Position numbers and translations under genes: made by a program. DNA of 64,000 nucleotides. Source: Yarrowia lipolytica. Taxonomy: Eukaryota > Ascomycota > Dipodascomycetes > Dipodascales. A model generated the notes under the pieces. It made no database searches. It saw nothing but the letters and a program-made list of their open reading frames with translations, and had not been told where the DNA came from. Positions 11,622-23,569 of the stretch are shown here, piece by piece; position 1 is the stretch's first letter; every line of letters starts with the position of its first letter. The stretch is taken from positions 310,001 through 374,000 of the forward strand of contig NC_090771.1 in NCBI RefSeq assembly GCF_001761485.1, in the 5' to 3' direction.

Positions 11622-12575
11622 TCAGAGTGTAGATTTTCCTCTCTTCTGCAGGTGGTACTTCGCAATAATTTCCTTTTCGTGTTCCTCAATCATCGTATGC
11701 GTTCTCTCGATCGCCTCCCAGGCGTGTTTAATTCGAATCCTCTCCATCTCGATATCCATCTTCTCAGATACAAGGTCCATTTCCGCCACCCCTGCCTTCT
11801 TCCAGACCTTTTCTAGATTTGTAAAGGTCCATCCTCTCTGCATATTGAAAGTGGTGAAGCCCTGGGAGGCGGCTCTCTTGTAACAGCATTCAGTGTGGGC
11901 AGATAGATCAACGGCGTGGATGCTGTGGGAGCTATGAACTGTCACAAACTCCTTAAAGGCTTTGTCAGTTACCTCGAAGGGGATGTTCAAGCTGTTGTTC
12001 AGCGACAAAACAGGATTCAAAAAGACGAGCTTGAGCTTTCGAGATTTCAACACGTCTGCAACTCTCCGATCATTGTACAGATCTCCTACCAGCCGACTGA
12101 GAAAGTTGTCGACTAGCAAAACGCGAGGATACTTTGGGTTGGTATCGAAGATATGACAGAGCCATTGTTTCAAAAGTGCCAGTCTGTTGTTGTGTTTTAT
12201 GACAACTCCAGGACTCAAGAGTCTGGCGGAAGCGCTGTAGCACTCGAGGATGCAAGGGTATACGCTGTGTTCGTTGTGAAAGGCACTTACAGAGATGTAA
12301 TACGTGTTTTCTTTCATTTCTTCGGGAATTGGGGAAGCTCCCGAGACATTTCGAGGAACAGGAGCAGTCAGAGTTGGCGCAGGCAGAGTCGAGGGGTTGG
12401 GAGGTGCTCTGCGAGTATTGAGTTGATGACTGGCAAGAGGCAGACGTTGGTTTTCACGTTCGGGAGACGAATCTGGAGTAGGAGGAGTGTGGAAGTTCTG
12501 AGGTTCCCGCTGTCCTCTGAGACGTCGAAGTCTTCGAAGATGGAGGTCGTCCAGGGAGTTGGAGGTGTTTGGCAT
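11622..12575 (-). CDS. Unrecognised protein with disordered N-terminus and C-terminal coiled coil
   Basis: An intact 317-codon frame. Residues 1 to about 95 are rich in Pro, Arg, Ser and Thr and look disordered. Residues about 100-250 look like a folded alpha/beta domain with alternating hydrophobic strands (for example PRVLLVDNFLSRLV and LKLVFLNPVLSL) and several Cys/His residues (ECCYKR). Residues about 255-312 are a charged helix with a likely coiled coil (EMERIRIKHAWEAIERTH). No signal peptide or membrane segment is visible. Codon use is moderate, so expression is probably low. I do not recognise the family and infer no function. The ATG chosen gives the longest frame, and the leader before it is ordinary and ATG-poor. 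Confidence 0.75.
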   Translation of the reverse strand: MPNTSNSLDDLHLRRLRRLRGQREPQNFHTPPTPDSSPERENQRLPLASHQLNTRRAPPNPSTLPAPTLTAPVPRNVSGASPIPEEMKENTYYISVSAFHNEHSVYPCILECYSASARLLSPGVVIKHNNRLALLKQWLCHIFDTNPKYPRVLLVDNFLSRLVGDLYNDRRVADVLKSRKLKLVFLNPVLSLNNSLNIPFEVTDKAFKEFVTVHSSHSIHAVDLSAHTECCYKRAASQGFTTFNMQRGWTFTNLEKVWKKAGVAEMDLVSEKMDIEMERIRIKHAWEAIERTHTMIEEHEKEIIAKYHLQKRGKSTL

Positions 12576-14990
12576 GTCTTGTGACTTGGGCAGGTGATTG
12601 ATTGGATAAGGTGGAATTTAATGGAGAGATACTGGCGTTATAAGATGTAAAATGGGGCAGCCGTTTCCCCTATATGAGACAGCCCTAAAATTACTACATA
12701 CTGTAGTAGAGGTTGGTTTGTGGTTCTTTCTGAGGCTTGCAGTGGGGGCTTGGATGAGGGTTGGGTGGGGCTGATGAAGACGAGTTCTTGAGGTTGAGAG
12801 CAAGAGGGAGGTGGATGAGGTGATATTATCGCCATTAAAATGTGGTTTTCTGTTGGTCCGGACTTCTGAGGCTGTCTCATAGAGAGGAGTCTGTGGCCGA
12901 GTGCCCACTGCCTCGAGTATCTTTGCTTCATCACAGAAGAGACATGGCAAAGGTCCTTGAAGGGTTGTTCTCTTGTTTGTTCTCGTACCGGGCAATCAAT
13001 TGTCTCCGGATCGCCAATTACCGACTGGCGAATGCGTTCCTGTCGCACGGTGATGTGGTTTTTTAGAGAAGCGATCTGATTGTCACCATTTTTCAGCCTC
13101 ATGGGGGTGTGCAGGTAACTCGCAGATAATCTGGAGCATAATGAGTCGATGTGGAATGTTGTAAGTACAACTACAGTATTGTGAGAACCACCCAATTGGT
13201 GTTTATCATTGGTCCAATCAATTGCAACCGGTCTGGGCATTTTTCAGGCGTCAATACTCTCACAGGTTTCCATGGTAAACTTCTGTTGACCCGTGGGGAA
13301 CACATTCGTAATATACGAGTCTCATCTTCAAGTAGAGTATTGAGGATAGCCCAAAACAGATGGATTGCGAGGGTTAGTACTTGGCTAGTTACCACATCGA
13401 AAGAATGAGGGATAGGGGGTATATCCTGTAACAAATATATAACAACTTACCATGTCGGGAAGGTTCTTTAATGAGTTGTTTACACTCTTGGGGGAGTCGT
13501 CAAGGAGCTCAGGCCAGGCAGCTTTGGCCAGATAATCCTTCTACTCCTTTGGTTTCTTCTTCCACCTACGTTCAGCAATGCTTCCCCAATGAGACTACTA
13601 CTGGCCCCTTGAGTCGCGGAAAGATGATTGTGTTACTGGAGCTTCTCGTTGCTGCGGAGGAGCCACTTTTCCTCTTATTCCCTTCTCTTATTCCCTTCTC
13701 TTATTCCCTTCTCTTATTCCCTTCTCTTATTCCCTTCTCTTATTCCCCTCTCCTCTTATTCCCTTGTTTTTTTTTTTTTTTCTTCCATCAACAATTCAAT
13801 ATATAACAATATTAAGAGTAATTCCTAATAATTGAAAAAGGGGACGTAAAACAAATATTCAAATCGGTAAAACATCTAGAATCAAGTAAGAAAAACAAGT
13901 TAACAAAAAATCAGTGTATCGCTAATGTACACATGAACTTCCTCCTCCTCCCTATTAAGAACCCTCCAACCACAGTGCCATTGCCTCCGTGTGGCCAATT
14001 TACTTGATTTATGCCTCTTCATATTCCTTCACTTAGAGGTAGCAAGACTGTTCTAACAGTAGTCTAGCATTGAGCCGAACTTGTCCTTGATTTCGTCCCT
14101 GTTTGCGTCCTCCCCTGTCTGTCATAACTTGGGCTCCAACTCCCCGATACCATAAGCCCGTTCTCGGTAATAGTTTCCTCGAACTCGTCATTTCTCCTGC
14201 CCTGGTCCAGTTTCTCTTGGTCCTTCGCCTCGGACTTGCGTCAACAGAGGAGTTCCTCTCCATGCACCTATTCACCAAGAGTTTCCACTCGCGAGATCCC
14301 AGCCTTATTATCCGCATTTCCATCATTAATGGACAGTCACTGAAGATGCGACGGTAAAAATGGTCGGTGGAGATGTAGCTCTTTTTTACCCCTTTTTCGA
14401 CAATTTACTAATACGTCCCGTCATCACCATCGCACCAATCCAATATAGTGTAGGGGCTATTACTTCGAGCTCACTTGTGGAGAACCGTGTAAGGCGGGTT
14501 CTATTCCCCTATCTGAGTGTCAAAAAGCGGCCCTTCTTTTTTCCTGTTGTGAATCAGTTACCATTAGTCTGTTGAATCGATGGCATACTGGTAGGCTGGC
14601 GATTGTCAGGAAAACGCCAATGCGAGCAGTCAAGGTCTTTTTTCGGGTCCCAGGTAACAATTGTGGTCTATTAGTCCATTAGAATGGCAAGAAATATGTC
14701 ATATGACAATTTTAACGCCCTCTGTGAACCAACTACCGCATAGTCGTTTAATCCATTGCTTGGTGGGATTATGGAACCAATCCAAAAACCAGTACCACCG
14801 TATTCGTATGTTCACCTCTTGGCCAATGTCGTTTAAATAGACAGAAGAAAGCAGAAACTGCTCCAAGTATGGCTATCTTTGTGCTCGCATTAATATTCCT
14901 CCAAATATTTTCGGCGGACGGAATAAATAGGTTTCGGATAGTAGGTAAAGCCAACTGATCTGGTTCGATAGTGGATGTTCACAATCATAA
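12576..14990. other. Gene-poor spacer
   Basis: No supported gene. Minus-strand frames between 12.6 and 13.2 kb overlap each other in two frames and have ordinary intergenic composition. The only clear feature is the CT-rich minisatellite at about 13671-13765. Confidence 0.45.
13671..13765 (+). repeat. 13-bp CT-rich minisatellite
   Basis: Five to six tandem copies of a 13-base unit (TTCCCTTCTCTTA), followed by a shortened variant and a run of about 15 T (13769-13783). It is a pure pyrimidine tract apart from one A per unit. Confidence 0.9.
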
Positions 14991-14994
14991 ACGA

Positions 14995-16630
14995 CTATGA
15001 AGTCTTATGATGAAGAGACTCTTTAAACTGGTTCTGGTGGAAGGTGTCTGTCAAAGGCTGGAGGGATCTGCACTGCTCTTTCAACTTGATCCCCCAATAA
15101 TGGCGACTGAGAGGACGGCGGTGCTCTATAGGTAGTTCGGTGCGATTTTCAAGAGTATTGAGGGAATATTTGCAGACCACCAAAAGGTCTCCGACTCTTG
15201 GATGGGGGTATTGATCGAGGTGAGGGTTGTGGAACGATGGACAAGGGTCTTGTGCCATTTAGATGTATGATTGCTGGTATACACGGGGTAGAATAGCCGA
15301 GAAGAGGCAACTGTCCAAATATCGGTCACTTGAAATCTCATAGAGATATGGGTCTCTTTTTAAGCATCTGACGAATTCACATCGCGACCATGGGACTGGT
15401 CGCAAGTCGAGCCAGGAGTCAATAAACTGAACATGATGGTCAGCTACAAGCACCCCAAGTGAGAAAGACACAGACTGCGGGTCCATATCAACGGTATAAC
15501 ATCCTGGTGGCTCCAGGAACGAAGGCGAATGGCTCCGGAGGACAAAGACAAGGGCCAGAGAGTCGAGTCCAAGAGTGAAGATGGGGAGACTGGGATGACC
15601 GATGTCACCTGTGAAGTGGCTAGCCAGCTAAACCAAATCCAGGACAGATCAGTGGTGCGTGACTGGGAGATGCTCAGACTGGGGAACGTGTTATTCGAAG
15701 GCAGTCACGTCGCCTCTATAAGCGCATTCGGTAGCGTTGTGAACAGTGGCATAGGCACCGAAGAAACCGGACCGTGTCTTCACACAGACCAGGTGGGAGG
15801 TGGGTGGAATTAGGCTGGTTGAGGGAGGACTTGATTGTCTCAAAGAATACGGAGTTCAGTTTGTGGATCTGCCATTGAACCGTGCAAGTTTCGAAGAGTC
15901 TTGGTTCAAGATAAAATGGTGAGCTGTACCCGAAGTTGGTGTCCATCGTAAAACAAACCACGAGTACGGGTTTTCACTCGTACAACAGTTGTCATATGAT
16001 TCAGAGCTGGTGATGAGGAATTGTTTGACGGAAGACGGGGGGCTCCAATTCGATTCACGGCACCACCGATTGAGCTAGACGTGAGGGTATACAATGCGAT
16101 TCTCAGAAATGATTGTCACCGCAGTACAATCTCAAGGCAACTCCAGAGTCAAGTTATTGTTGATCGCTACTCGGATGATCCCAATACCATGACAGAAACG
16201 TGAAAAAACCCAAGGATGAAGTGTCCACAGTGTTTCCAAGACCAGGAAGCGCAATTGCCCTGAAAAAAAAAGACCACGTTGAGAGAACCACGTTAAAAGA
16301 ACCACGTTGAAAGAATCACGTTGAAACCGAACCACATTAAACCGTACAACCTCGTTACATCCCATGTTAGCTGGATCGTGACCAACCTAACACCGCCTGT
16401 TTAAGCACTTGAACAAAGACCAGCTTGAACAGAGTAGTGAGATGCTGGGGTATACGCCCAAGATGACGTGGTATCAGAATTCAACATGACATACACATTC
16501 TCGACGACAACACCACTGGCATCATTGTCATGAATGCAATTTGTTGAGTATCCAATCCCAAAACGATGGCACTGTATTCCGGCAATAGACAAGCTCAACT
16601 CCAGAACCAAAACGCGTCCTTCTGCTGATT
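14995..16630. pseudogene. Eroded coding sequence on both strands, families unknown
   Basis: Two back-to-back blocks have protein-like composition but no intact frame. On the minus strand, 15486-14995 is one reading frame interrupted by a single stop codon (segments LGVLVADHHVQFIDSWLDL and AQDPCPSFHNPHLDQYPHP). On the plus strand, 15529 to about 16630 has successive coding-like patches in changing frames (MAPEDKDKGQRVESKSEDG, LKEYGVQFVDLPLNRASFE, LEQSSEMLGYTPKMTWYQN). The two starting ATGs are only about 40 bases apart. I recognise neither family. They may be remnants of divergent host genes, and some patches could be chance. Confidence 0.4.
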
Positions 16631-17295
16631 GTTCTCAGCCCTCCAAACACTCACAAGTTCTCTCACAACGACGCCCACCACACTGACACTACATCGACGC
16701 CCACCACACTGATGCTTGCTGCCGCTGACCGCCTCGATAAAGCAAACGATGCATTATCGCCGCTAATGGGTCCAACTAAAAGTGAGACACACTTGTCTCA
16801 GCCCCGAGACATGGCTGCTGAACCATATGTATGGAACCCTGTACAAGTAGGTTGGTGGAAAAAAAAGTGGTCTGATATTTTTATTTTTTTTGGCCGTGTT
16901 TTTCAAAGCGGCCGGTTTGGGGGGTTCCATAATACAAGTGCCTGGAAAATGAAACGTAAAAGACGACACAGATGAAACCTCGAGTGTTTGGTGCCTGAGA
17001 CACAATGGGATTATATGTTATATTTGAAAGCGACCCAAAGTAGCGACGACACGGACTCATTAGTGCAGACCAGGGGACCTGCTCTTGTGAGCCATTTCCA
17101 CGCGAAACTTCCTTTTGGTCCTTGTGGGGATGTGACATGACAGGCCCTAAAAGCTGGCCAAGTCTGCATCACAGTGGGGGGTCTAGCCCGGGCAGGAGAA
17201 ATTCCAAAATACCCAAAAAAACGCGGTACCATGCATCCAGTCTCCGCGATATTATTGGCACTTGTCCCAGGATTTTTGCAGTGGGGGGATGTGGT

Positions 17296-17352
17296 ATTTC
17301 TTTTTCTTTTTCTTTTTCTTTTTCTTTTTCTTTTTCTTTTTCTTTTTTTTTC
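17296..17352 (+). repeat. CTTTTT hexanucleotide microsatellite
   Basis: About nine tandem copies of CTTTTT ending in a T-run, directly downstream of a G-run (GTGGGGGG). It is a purine/pyrimidine-asymmetric tract. Confidence 0.9.
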
Positions 17353-18316
17353 GTTTTCTTTTTAATTTTCGTATTAGTTCCTGGCTGCTCTGGGTTGCAC
17401 GGCTGCCTTTTCTCTGGCTGCACAGGTTCCCCTCTCAAACAAAGGCCATGTGGACCCACGCCAAAAGAGTCAAAAAAAATAAAAAAATATAAAAAATACG
17501 CGGTTGCTGCTAATCTGCTTCAACGGCTGCGTAGCTGCACGGCTGCAGGGATCTTTCTTTGTGGCCTGGGCCAATCGGAGGGGTGGAGGTGATAACAGTG
17601 GTTAAGAGCGGGAGGGATTAGTTGGGGGTTAGTTGGGTTTAGATAGGGAGAGGGAAAAGATTATAAAAAGAATATATAAAAAAATTATTCTGTGATTAAA
17701 AAAACAAAAGTGGGAAAGGGAACAACAGGAGAGACGAAGTTGAATAAATTGACAAGAGGCGGAAGAGATAACAAGACTTCCGCAGGTCCAGAAGAGAGCC
17801 TTGGAAACGAAAAACGACCAACGATAATAGTCTGCTTGTTAATATACGCTGTTGTTCCTGGGCCACTCTGCTCGTCAATACGCTCTGCTCGTCAATACGG
17901 CTGTTCCTGGACCTTGATAATACAATGACTCCATTCCATAATGAGATTGTATTCCTAAAATCGATAAGAAAATGCAAAATAAGAAGCGGAAAAAGAACTG
18001 AAAACAAAAAATGGATAAAATAAAATAAAATAAAATAGAAATTCGTACTTGTACCTAACTACAGCACATGGCGCAAAAGTAAACGATGCAGCTCACTCCG
18101 ATGCATATTCCATTACAAAGACAAGCCGGCAAAAACTGCAAAAGAGAGACCCAGATCGGAGACTCACATTATGTATAACTGCGCAAGAATTACACATTAT
18201 ACATACAGTGCAGTGCGTGTACAGGGGCGGAATAAGCGGCAAAATCGATATCGCACCAATTATTTTTCTCCCAATGGTGACAAAAAGCACAAAAAGCGCA
18301 AAAAAAAGCCAAGCGA

Positions 18317-18368
18317 GGAGGTTGGAGGTTGGAGGTTGGAGGTGTCAGGTTGGAGGGTTGGAGGTTGG
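18317..18368 (+). repeat. GGTTGGA short tandem repeat
   Basis: About seven imperfect copies of GGTTGGA/GGTTGGAG, G-rich on the plus strand with regularly spaced GG pairs. Confidence 0.85.
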
Positions 18369-20949
18369 TGATGATTTGAGTGTGTTCACGCGTTATTGTA
18401 TGTTTTTTTGTCTTACTTTTTTTGTGTTTTTCAAAGTGCCCCAGTGGGTTTTGTTTGATCGTTGTATACATACTGCCACCATTCTCAGTGAGGATAAAAT
18501 ATACGAGCGACGAGGTGCCTGGTGGAGCCGTCCGTGAATAATATTTGCGAAAGAAGACCAATGGGGAATAATAAACGGTGTGGCAGGACATTCGTGGATA
18601 GAGGCGCAGAATGGCGGAGCAGGCAGCGCAGAATGGTGGAGCGGAGCGCAGAATTTCGAACAAGAGAACAAGAAAAAGAACAATGTACGATATAAATGTT
18701 CTAGTGATAAACAACAGTTTTACAGCGGTGAACAATCGCAATGAGTCATCATTGTCTTTACGTAAAGAGTCTTGTGGAAGTTCAAGGGGTGGAGACGTGT
18801 AGCTACTTCACCACGCCTGTTGTCTACTGTACCATGACGCTCACTTATTACTATTGCATCGCCAAGAATCATCCCTGACTCAGTATTCGAGTCCAAGTCA
18901 GATAAATCTCAACTCGACGGAGTCCCATCTCTTCTACTGGCCAATAATACGCCAAATGTGCTCTTGCGCAGGTCGAAAGAGAATGAACAGAAGCGGCTGA
19001 CATGTTTTACTAGCATTGGTGCCAGAGATTCGAAGTTAGGCATGTGGATGGTGAGATGATGCTCTGGTGTGTAGTAGTACGAGAGCAGAACCGGCGCAGC
19101 ATTGAGCTTGTCCTGTTACTGAACTCGGAGGAGAGGCATTGGTGTAGTTTGTACTTGCGGTAAGTGGGTGAATCGAATCGGTATAATCCAATTGTGTAGG
19201 ATCAACTTTGAATTGGAGCATCATCATTTCCGTCAGCTCTGTCAGCTCGTCAACCCCTCGTCCCCGTCAACTGGTCCACTCGGTCAACCTGATCAACTCG
19301 GTAACTCCGCCAACTCCGCCAAATCCGCCAATCCGCCAACCCCTACCGAATATGTTCAGCCACAGTACATTCTTCCTCAACCCTTCAAATGCTCATACAA
19401 AGCTAGGATTCTCCAAAACTTCATCTCCACCTTCACTCACTCCCCGGACTCCCACACAGCACGCCAATCAACCAGCATCAGACCACCTCGAGCGTCGTTA
19501 ACTGACTACAGTATGTACGGCTGCTAATGTTCCACAGGATAGGCCAACTGCGTTCCAAGATTTTGGCCAAAAGAAACGCCGAAAAAGCAACGTTCAAAAA
19601 GAAATGCGACACGCGGATTAGATCCAGGTGAGGATCTACACCCAGGCAGTTTCATCCCCATCACTGAGTGTGAGACATGGTAACTACATTTCAGCGGTGC
19701 TGCTGATCGTCCGCGATGGATGAGTAAGCTGTATTCCTAGCTTCAGGTGTGGTTATCCAAAATGAGGGTTGCTGAAGGAGACGCAGGAGACGTGATGACG
19801 AGGTTACAGAGACAGTGCAGTACCCCCCTTTAAAAAGATTCGAAGCTGTGTCAGACCTTGTTGCGGTGTTGCTGGAGTATACGCATACTTGTACTGCGCT
19901 CAATGATACTACTTCTTTCGTTGGCAATGGAGATACAACCAATTGACCAAGAAATAAGTGAGTGCAAGCACCTTCTACCCAAGTCCCGCACTTCACATCT
20001 CCATTACCTGTTCCAGGTTAGTCAGTATCAGCTTTGGCGGGAGTTAACGCAGCAATGGGCTCAGTAAGGTACTATCGAGGATACAACAGGTACAAGTATC
20101 TCGATATTGTCCGATTAATCTTCAATTTAAAGTCCCGATTCCCCCCTCCCTGTCGTTAGACTGATTTCAATTGGTCTCGTCCACACACAGCACCAGGCAT
20201 TACTGTATAACGATTACAGAGTATGATATAGACGAGTTATGAGTATTGGTAAGAGACAATATGTTTATTTGAATCACTATTTGTTGTCTTGATGAGATTT
20301 TCTGTTCATAAAAAGTCTCTAGGGCTCAGTAGACACTCTCGTGGGTTTCAGCTCCACTTTCTGAACAGGGTCACAGAACACGTTCCAGAGCATATGAAGA
20401 TATGAGCGTATTATTAATCGAATCCTCCATGCTGTTCAAATCCCGTTGCAAAGCTCTCTTCCTTGTAACATATCATTGGATCGCACAAGACATGGCATTT
20501 CACCAACACTCCACCTACAGCACAGAATCAGTTTCAGAAAAGCCACGACGATGGGCTCAATGACAGCAGAGCCTCCAGAGTCGTTATAGAGCACTATCGA
20601 ACCTCCGTACCCTGCAATATACCCATATTGTCTTGTAAATATACATCCCCAGGTACTGTACATGACAAGTGCAACTACCCCGAACAGTACCTTCTGAAAG
20701 AGGATTGAAGCTATCCACTTCACTTTTAACAACAAACCCGCCTATCTCACCTCCACCACTTCACATACTAAACATCATCATTAACTAACACATCATTTGC
20801 TGTTTTCTAATCTGGACATGACCTTCCACGTCAACATCGAATCAGAATGCCGGTCCAAGACTCGGCCTATTTACACTCCGCCACTGGTTGATCTCCGCCT
20901 GACTTGGTTCGTTCAAAAGTCGTGTTTGATTCAACTAGACCTGTCCATC

Positions 20950-21435
20950 TTAGTTGAAATCGGAAGCCTGCAAGTTTCGAGTCATGGCAGGCAGGGCGAT
21001 TCGGATTCCATCCAGATCCTTGGACATACACACCTGGCAGCCCAGACGCGAGGTCTCGGTGAGGCCAAATGCCAGATCCAGCATGTCGTTCTCATCATCA
21101 TCAGGCTCCTCCAACTTGTCGTAGTACTCGGGGTCCACAATCACGTGGCAAGTGGAGCAGGCACACGATCCGCCACAAGCGCCCTCCATGTCCAGATTGT
21201 TGGCCTGTGCAATGTCCAGCAGATTGTCGCCCTCGCACGTGTCAACCTCAATCTGCTCACCGTCCTTGGTGATGAAGGTGACCTTGATTTCCTCGCCAGG
21301 CTTGGGCTTGTGCACATGACCGTGGAAAACGGGAGCCGAGGTCTGGAAAAGACGCGTGGCCGGGGCAACGGGTCGGAACGTCCGTGGAACGGCCCGGGAA
21401 ACCTGCAAAACCTGTCGAGAGAACGTACGGAGCAT
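20950..21435 (-). CDS. YAH1: Mitochondrial adrenodoxin-type [2Fe-2S] ferredoxin
   Basis: This vertebrate-type ferredoxin passes electrons from ferredoxin reductase (Arh1) for iron-sulfur cluster assembly, heme A hydroxylation and coenzyme Q synthesis in the mitochondrial matrix. From the ATG at 21435 the protein has 161 residues. A presequence of about 35 residues is rich in Arg, Ser, Thr and Ala. The ferredoxin fold follows, with the cluster-binding set Cys87, Cys93 and Cys96 (GACGGSCACSTC) and Cys133 (LGCQV), the spacing expected for adrenodoxins. The acidic helix after the cluster loop (EEPDDDENDMLD) is the partner-docking surface in this family. The frame stays open 16 codons further upstream to an ATG at 21483, but the second ATG gives the typical presequence start MLRTFSRQ and is preferred. 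Confidence 0.95.
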   Translation of the reverse strand: MLRTFSRQVLQVSRAVPRTFRPVAPATRLFQTSAPVFHGHVHKPKPGEEIKVTFITKDGEQIEVDTCEGDNLLDIAQANNLDMEGACGGSCACSTCHVIVDPEYYDKLEEPDDDENDMLDLAFGLTETSRLGCQVCMSKDLDGIRIALPAMTRNLQASDFN

Positions 21436-21483
21436 TATCGGTGGCGTTGAAAAAATGTTGATTTGAATCTTCAAACTGTACAC

Positions 21484-23569
21484 ATTTTAAACTCTATCAG
21501 AGGAGCTGAGTGGGGGATTAGTCAGCGGTCGAGGGGAAATTGAAGACGTTGATATAATGCTGGATTGGGGTGTTGCTGTCAATGTGGTGAGTTGAATGGT
21601 GCAATATATATCGCTCTCGGGTACCTATATCAAGACTTGTGGGTGATATAGCGCCCGAATCCGTTGCTTGATAGGACTAATTGGTGATATCTGGAGCTTG
21701 CGGCATGGTGAGCACTCTAAAGACCTCCTCAGATCTCTCTCAGTAGCTTGCTAGCTTTTTTTTGCTTTATCAGAGTTGAAAAGGAGGCATTATGTCTCAT
21801 TTGGCTGAGTTGGGTGCTTAGTCAGCTTGGTGAATACTGCTCCGATTTGATTTCTGATAGTTTATTTTTGCTCTATATCCGATTACAAGACGAACGCACT
21901 CTTTGTAGTGTAAATATAATACCTCTATCACGTCCTGACGGGGGTTTCTACCCAGCCAATAGAAACGCTTACAGTAAGAGAGAAGACTAAAAGGCCCTAT
22001 AGGACGTCATTTACTGTACAACCAAAGCACGAGTTGCTTGGATATATAATGGGAGTCTTTTTCATGTAGCAGAATTCATCAAATAAAAATGGGCTTTGAT
22101 CTGATCTTCCTCCGAATTACGAAAATACTATATATAATAACAAAAAACGGCTTTATTATCCTTTCCTGAGACACGCTTACATGTGGGGTCACCCACAGGT
22201 CGGTAGTAGGCGCATCTGGATGTGGTTGTGCACAGTACTGTATGTACAGTACGCAGTACGTTGGGGGATGTGTCGACAGGTTATGAGCTAGGGTGGGTGA
22301 TTGAGTGATTGCGACATTTGTACGACACTTGTGTTTGAACTGAACTTGTACTTGATCTATACTTGACCTTCTAGTTGACTCTAACAGCACTATAAACTAT
22401 TTTCGAATGCCCTGAACAAAAGCGGTTTGGTCACAAAGAATCAATCAAAAGCGCTCGATCTCTTATGGCCATTCTTCTCGCGGCGGATACAGATGCACAA
22501 TTGTCAGTCTACTTGCCTTTCTCGTACAGTTCGTACTCGTACCTGACCGGACATGCACGGTTGTGGCGCCTTCTCACATACAAGGAACCACCGTATAGGG
22601 GGTCCATAAGCGACCCCTTCTCGTACCCAACTTGACCCTGCGTTCCCGTCGCATTTGCAGCCCGTATACATAGCTCCACGAAAACCAAACGGCTTTTGTC
22701 CTTGTCGCGCGTACAACTCCAGTTTCCGGCGTCTGCAGGTGTCGGCGCGCTTCCTGGAGGCATAGATGGCCGGAAAAAGAGCGCGCAGAGCTCACTGAGC
22801 AAATCCCGCAACTCTCAAAGCGGCTGCCATGTCTATGTGCCAAGGAGCGAGTCCCGGCTGCGTTTCTTTTGTGTCCAACCGGAATCTCCGAATCCACTCC
22901 GACTACCTGCGTCTGTCGAGTATAGGGCAAACGAAGCGGCTAAACGGTTTTCTGCCTTGTTGCTTCAAGTGTGTCTGTCGTCCAGCGGGATTTTGGTCAC
23001 GCGCACAAGGTCTCGTGACCCCTTAAGACAGTTGTGGGCCTTCAGATACCGCTATGAAATGTTGTAGAAGACTGCATATACTGGGCATGATGATTGGCTG
23101 GATGAAAAGAGATCTGGAACTGTCATGCAGGTCCAAAGCAGATCGAAAAGAAAAAAAAAATTGAACAAATGAACTCTCTTTGCTTTATAATGTCTGTCTT
23201 GGTACTGTGAGCTCTCCTGTATGTGCTGTACATTTCTCCTCATCGTAGATTTCGCTCAGCCGTTAGTCCATGGTGACCATGTTCGGTTAACTAATGGTGT
23301 AAGTAAAGTTGTTTAATTACTTAGGTGAATTCAACTAAATATATATTGGCGAAACTGCACTCAAATTGTCCAAATTGAGAAAATGGAGTTTCATACACCG
23401 TGGGACCCGCTATGGAGCGCATCTTATGGCTCTCGGCCTTCTTATTATCACCCTCAAAAATCCTGAAAATCAGCCCGCGTAGGAATCGAACTGAGCCCTA
23501 GCCCCGCACACCGCTATCACGCACTATCCACTATCACGCATACTGTATTCTAGCCCCCGCCACGACATC
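21484..23569. other. Divergent intergenic region between YAH1 and VTI1
   Basis: About 2 kb holding both promoters. The stretch 22450-23050 is more GC-rich, with overlapping short frames on both strands and no consistent codon use. GTAC-rich palindromic tracts lie at 22230-22262. No further gene is supported. Confidence 0.5.

Larger units (their letters stand above)
16640..20949. other. Gene-poor spacer with several short repeats
   Basis: No intact gene is supported. It contains the hexanucleotide tract at 17296-17352, A/T-rich runs near 17680-18040 with an AAAAT repeat (18013-18037), a duplicated CTCTGCTCGTCAATACG at about 17870-17903 and a 7-bp repeat at 18317-18368. An AACTCCGCC-like repeat at about 19290-19345 sits inside an Asn/Pro/Ser-rich open frame (19168-19527, 119 codons). 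That frame looks partly coding but lacks a convincing end. Confidence 0.45.

Noticed and set aside
12638-13240. 200-codon minus-strand frame upstream of the orphan gene at 11622
   Set aside because: A second overlapping frame is equally protein-like, and no splice sites connect it to the downstream gene. It is probably spacer.
13369-13376. TACTAAC branch-site match on the minus strand
   Set aside because: No AG acceptor follows within the few bases usual for Yarrowia, and no donor or coding exon is nearby.
21513-21522. TTAGTCAG resembling the Yarrowia telomere unit
   Set aside because: A single 8-base match without tandem repetition is expected by chance in 64 kb.
23480-23500. tRNA T-arm-like sequences at 23483, 25449 and 35555
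   Set aside because: The flanking five bases do not pair into a T stem, and no acceptor or anticodon arms can be folded at the proper distances.
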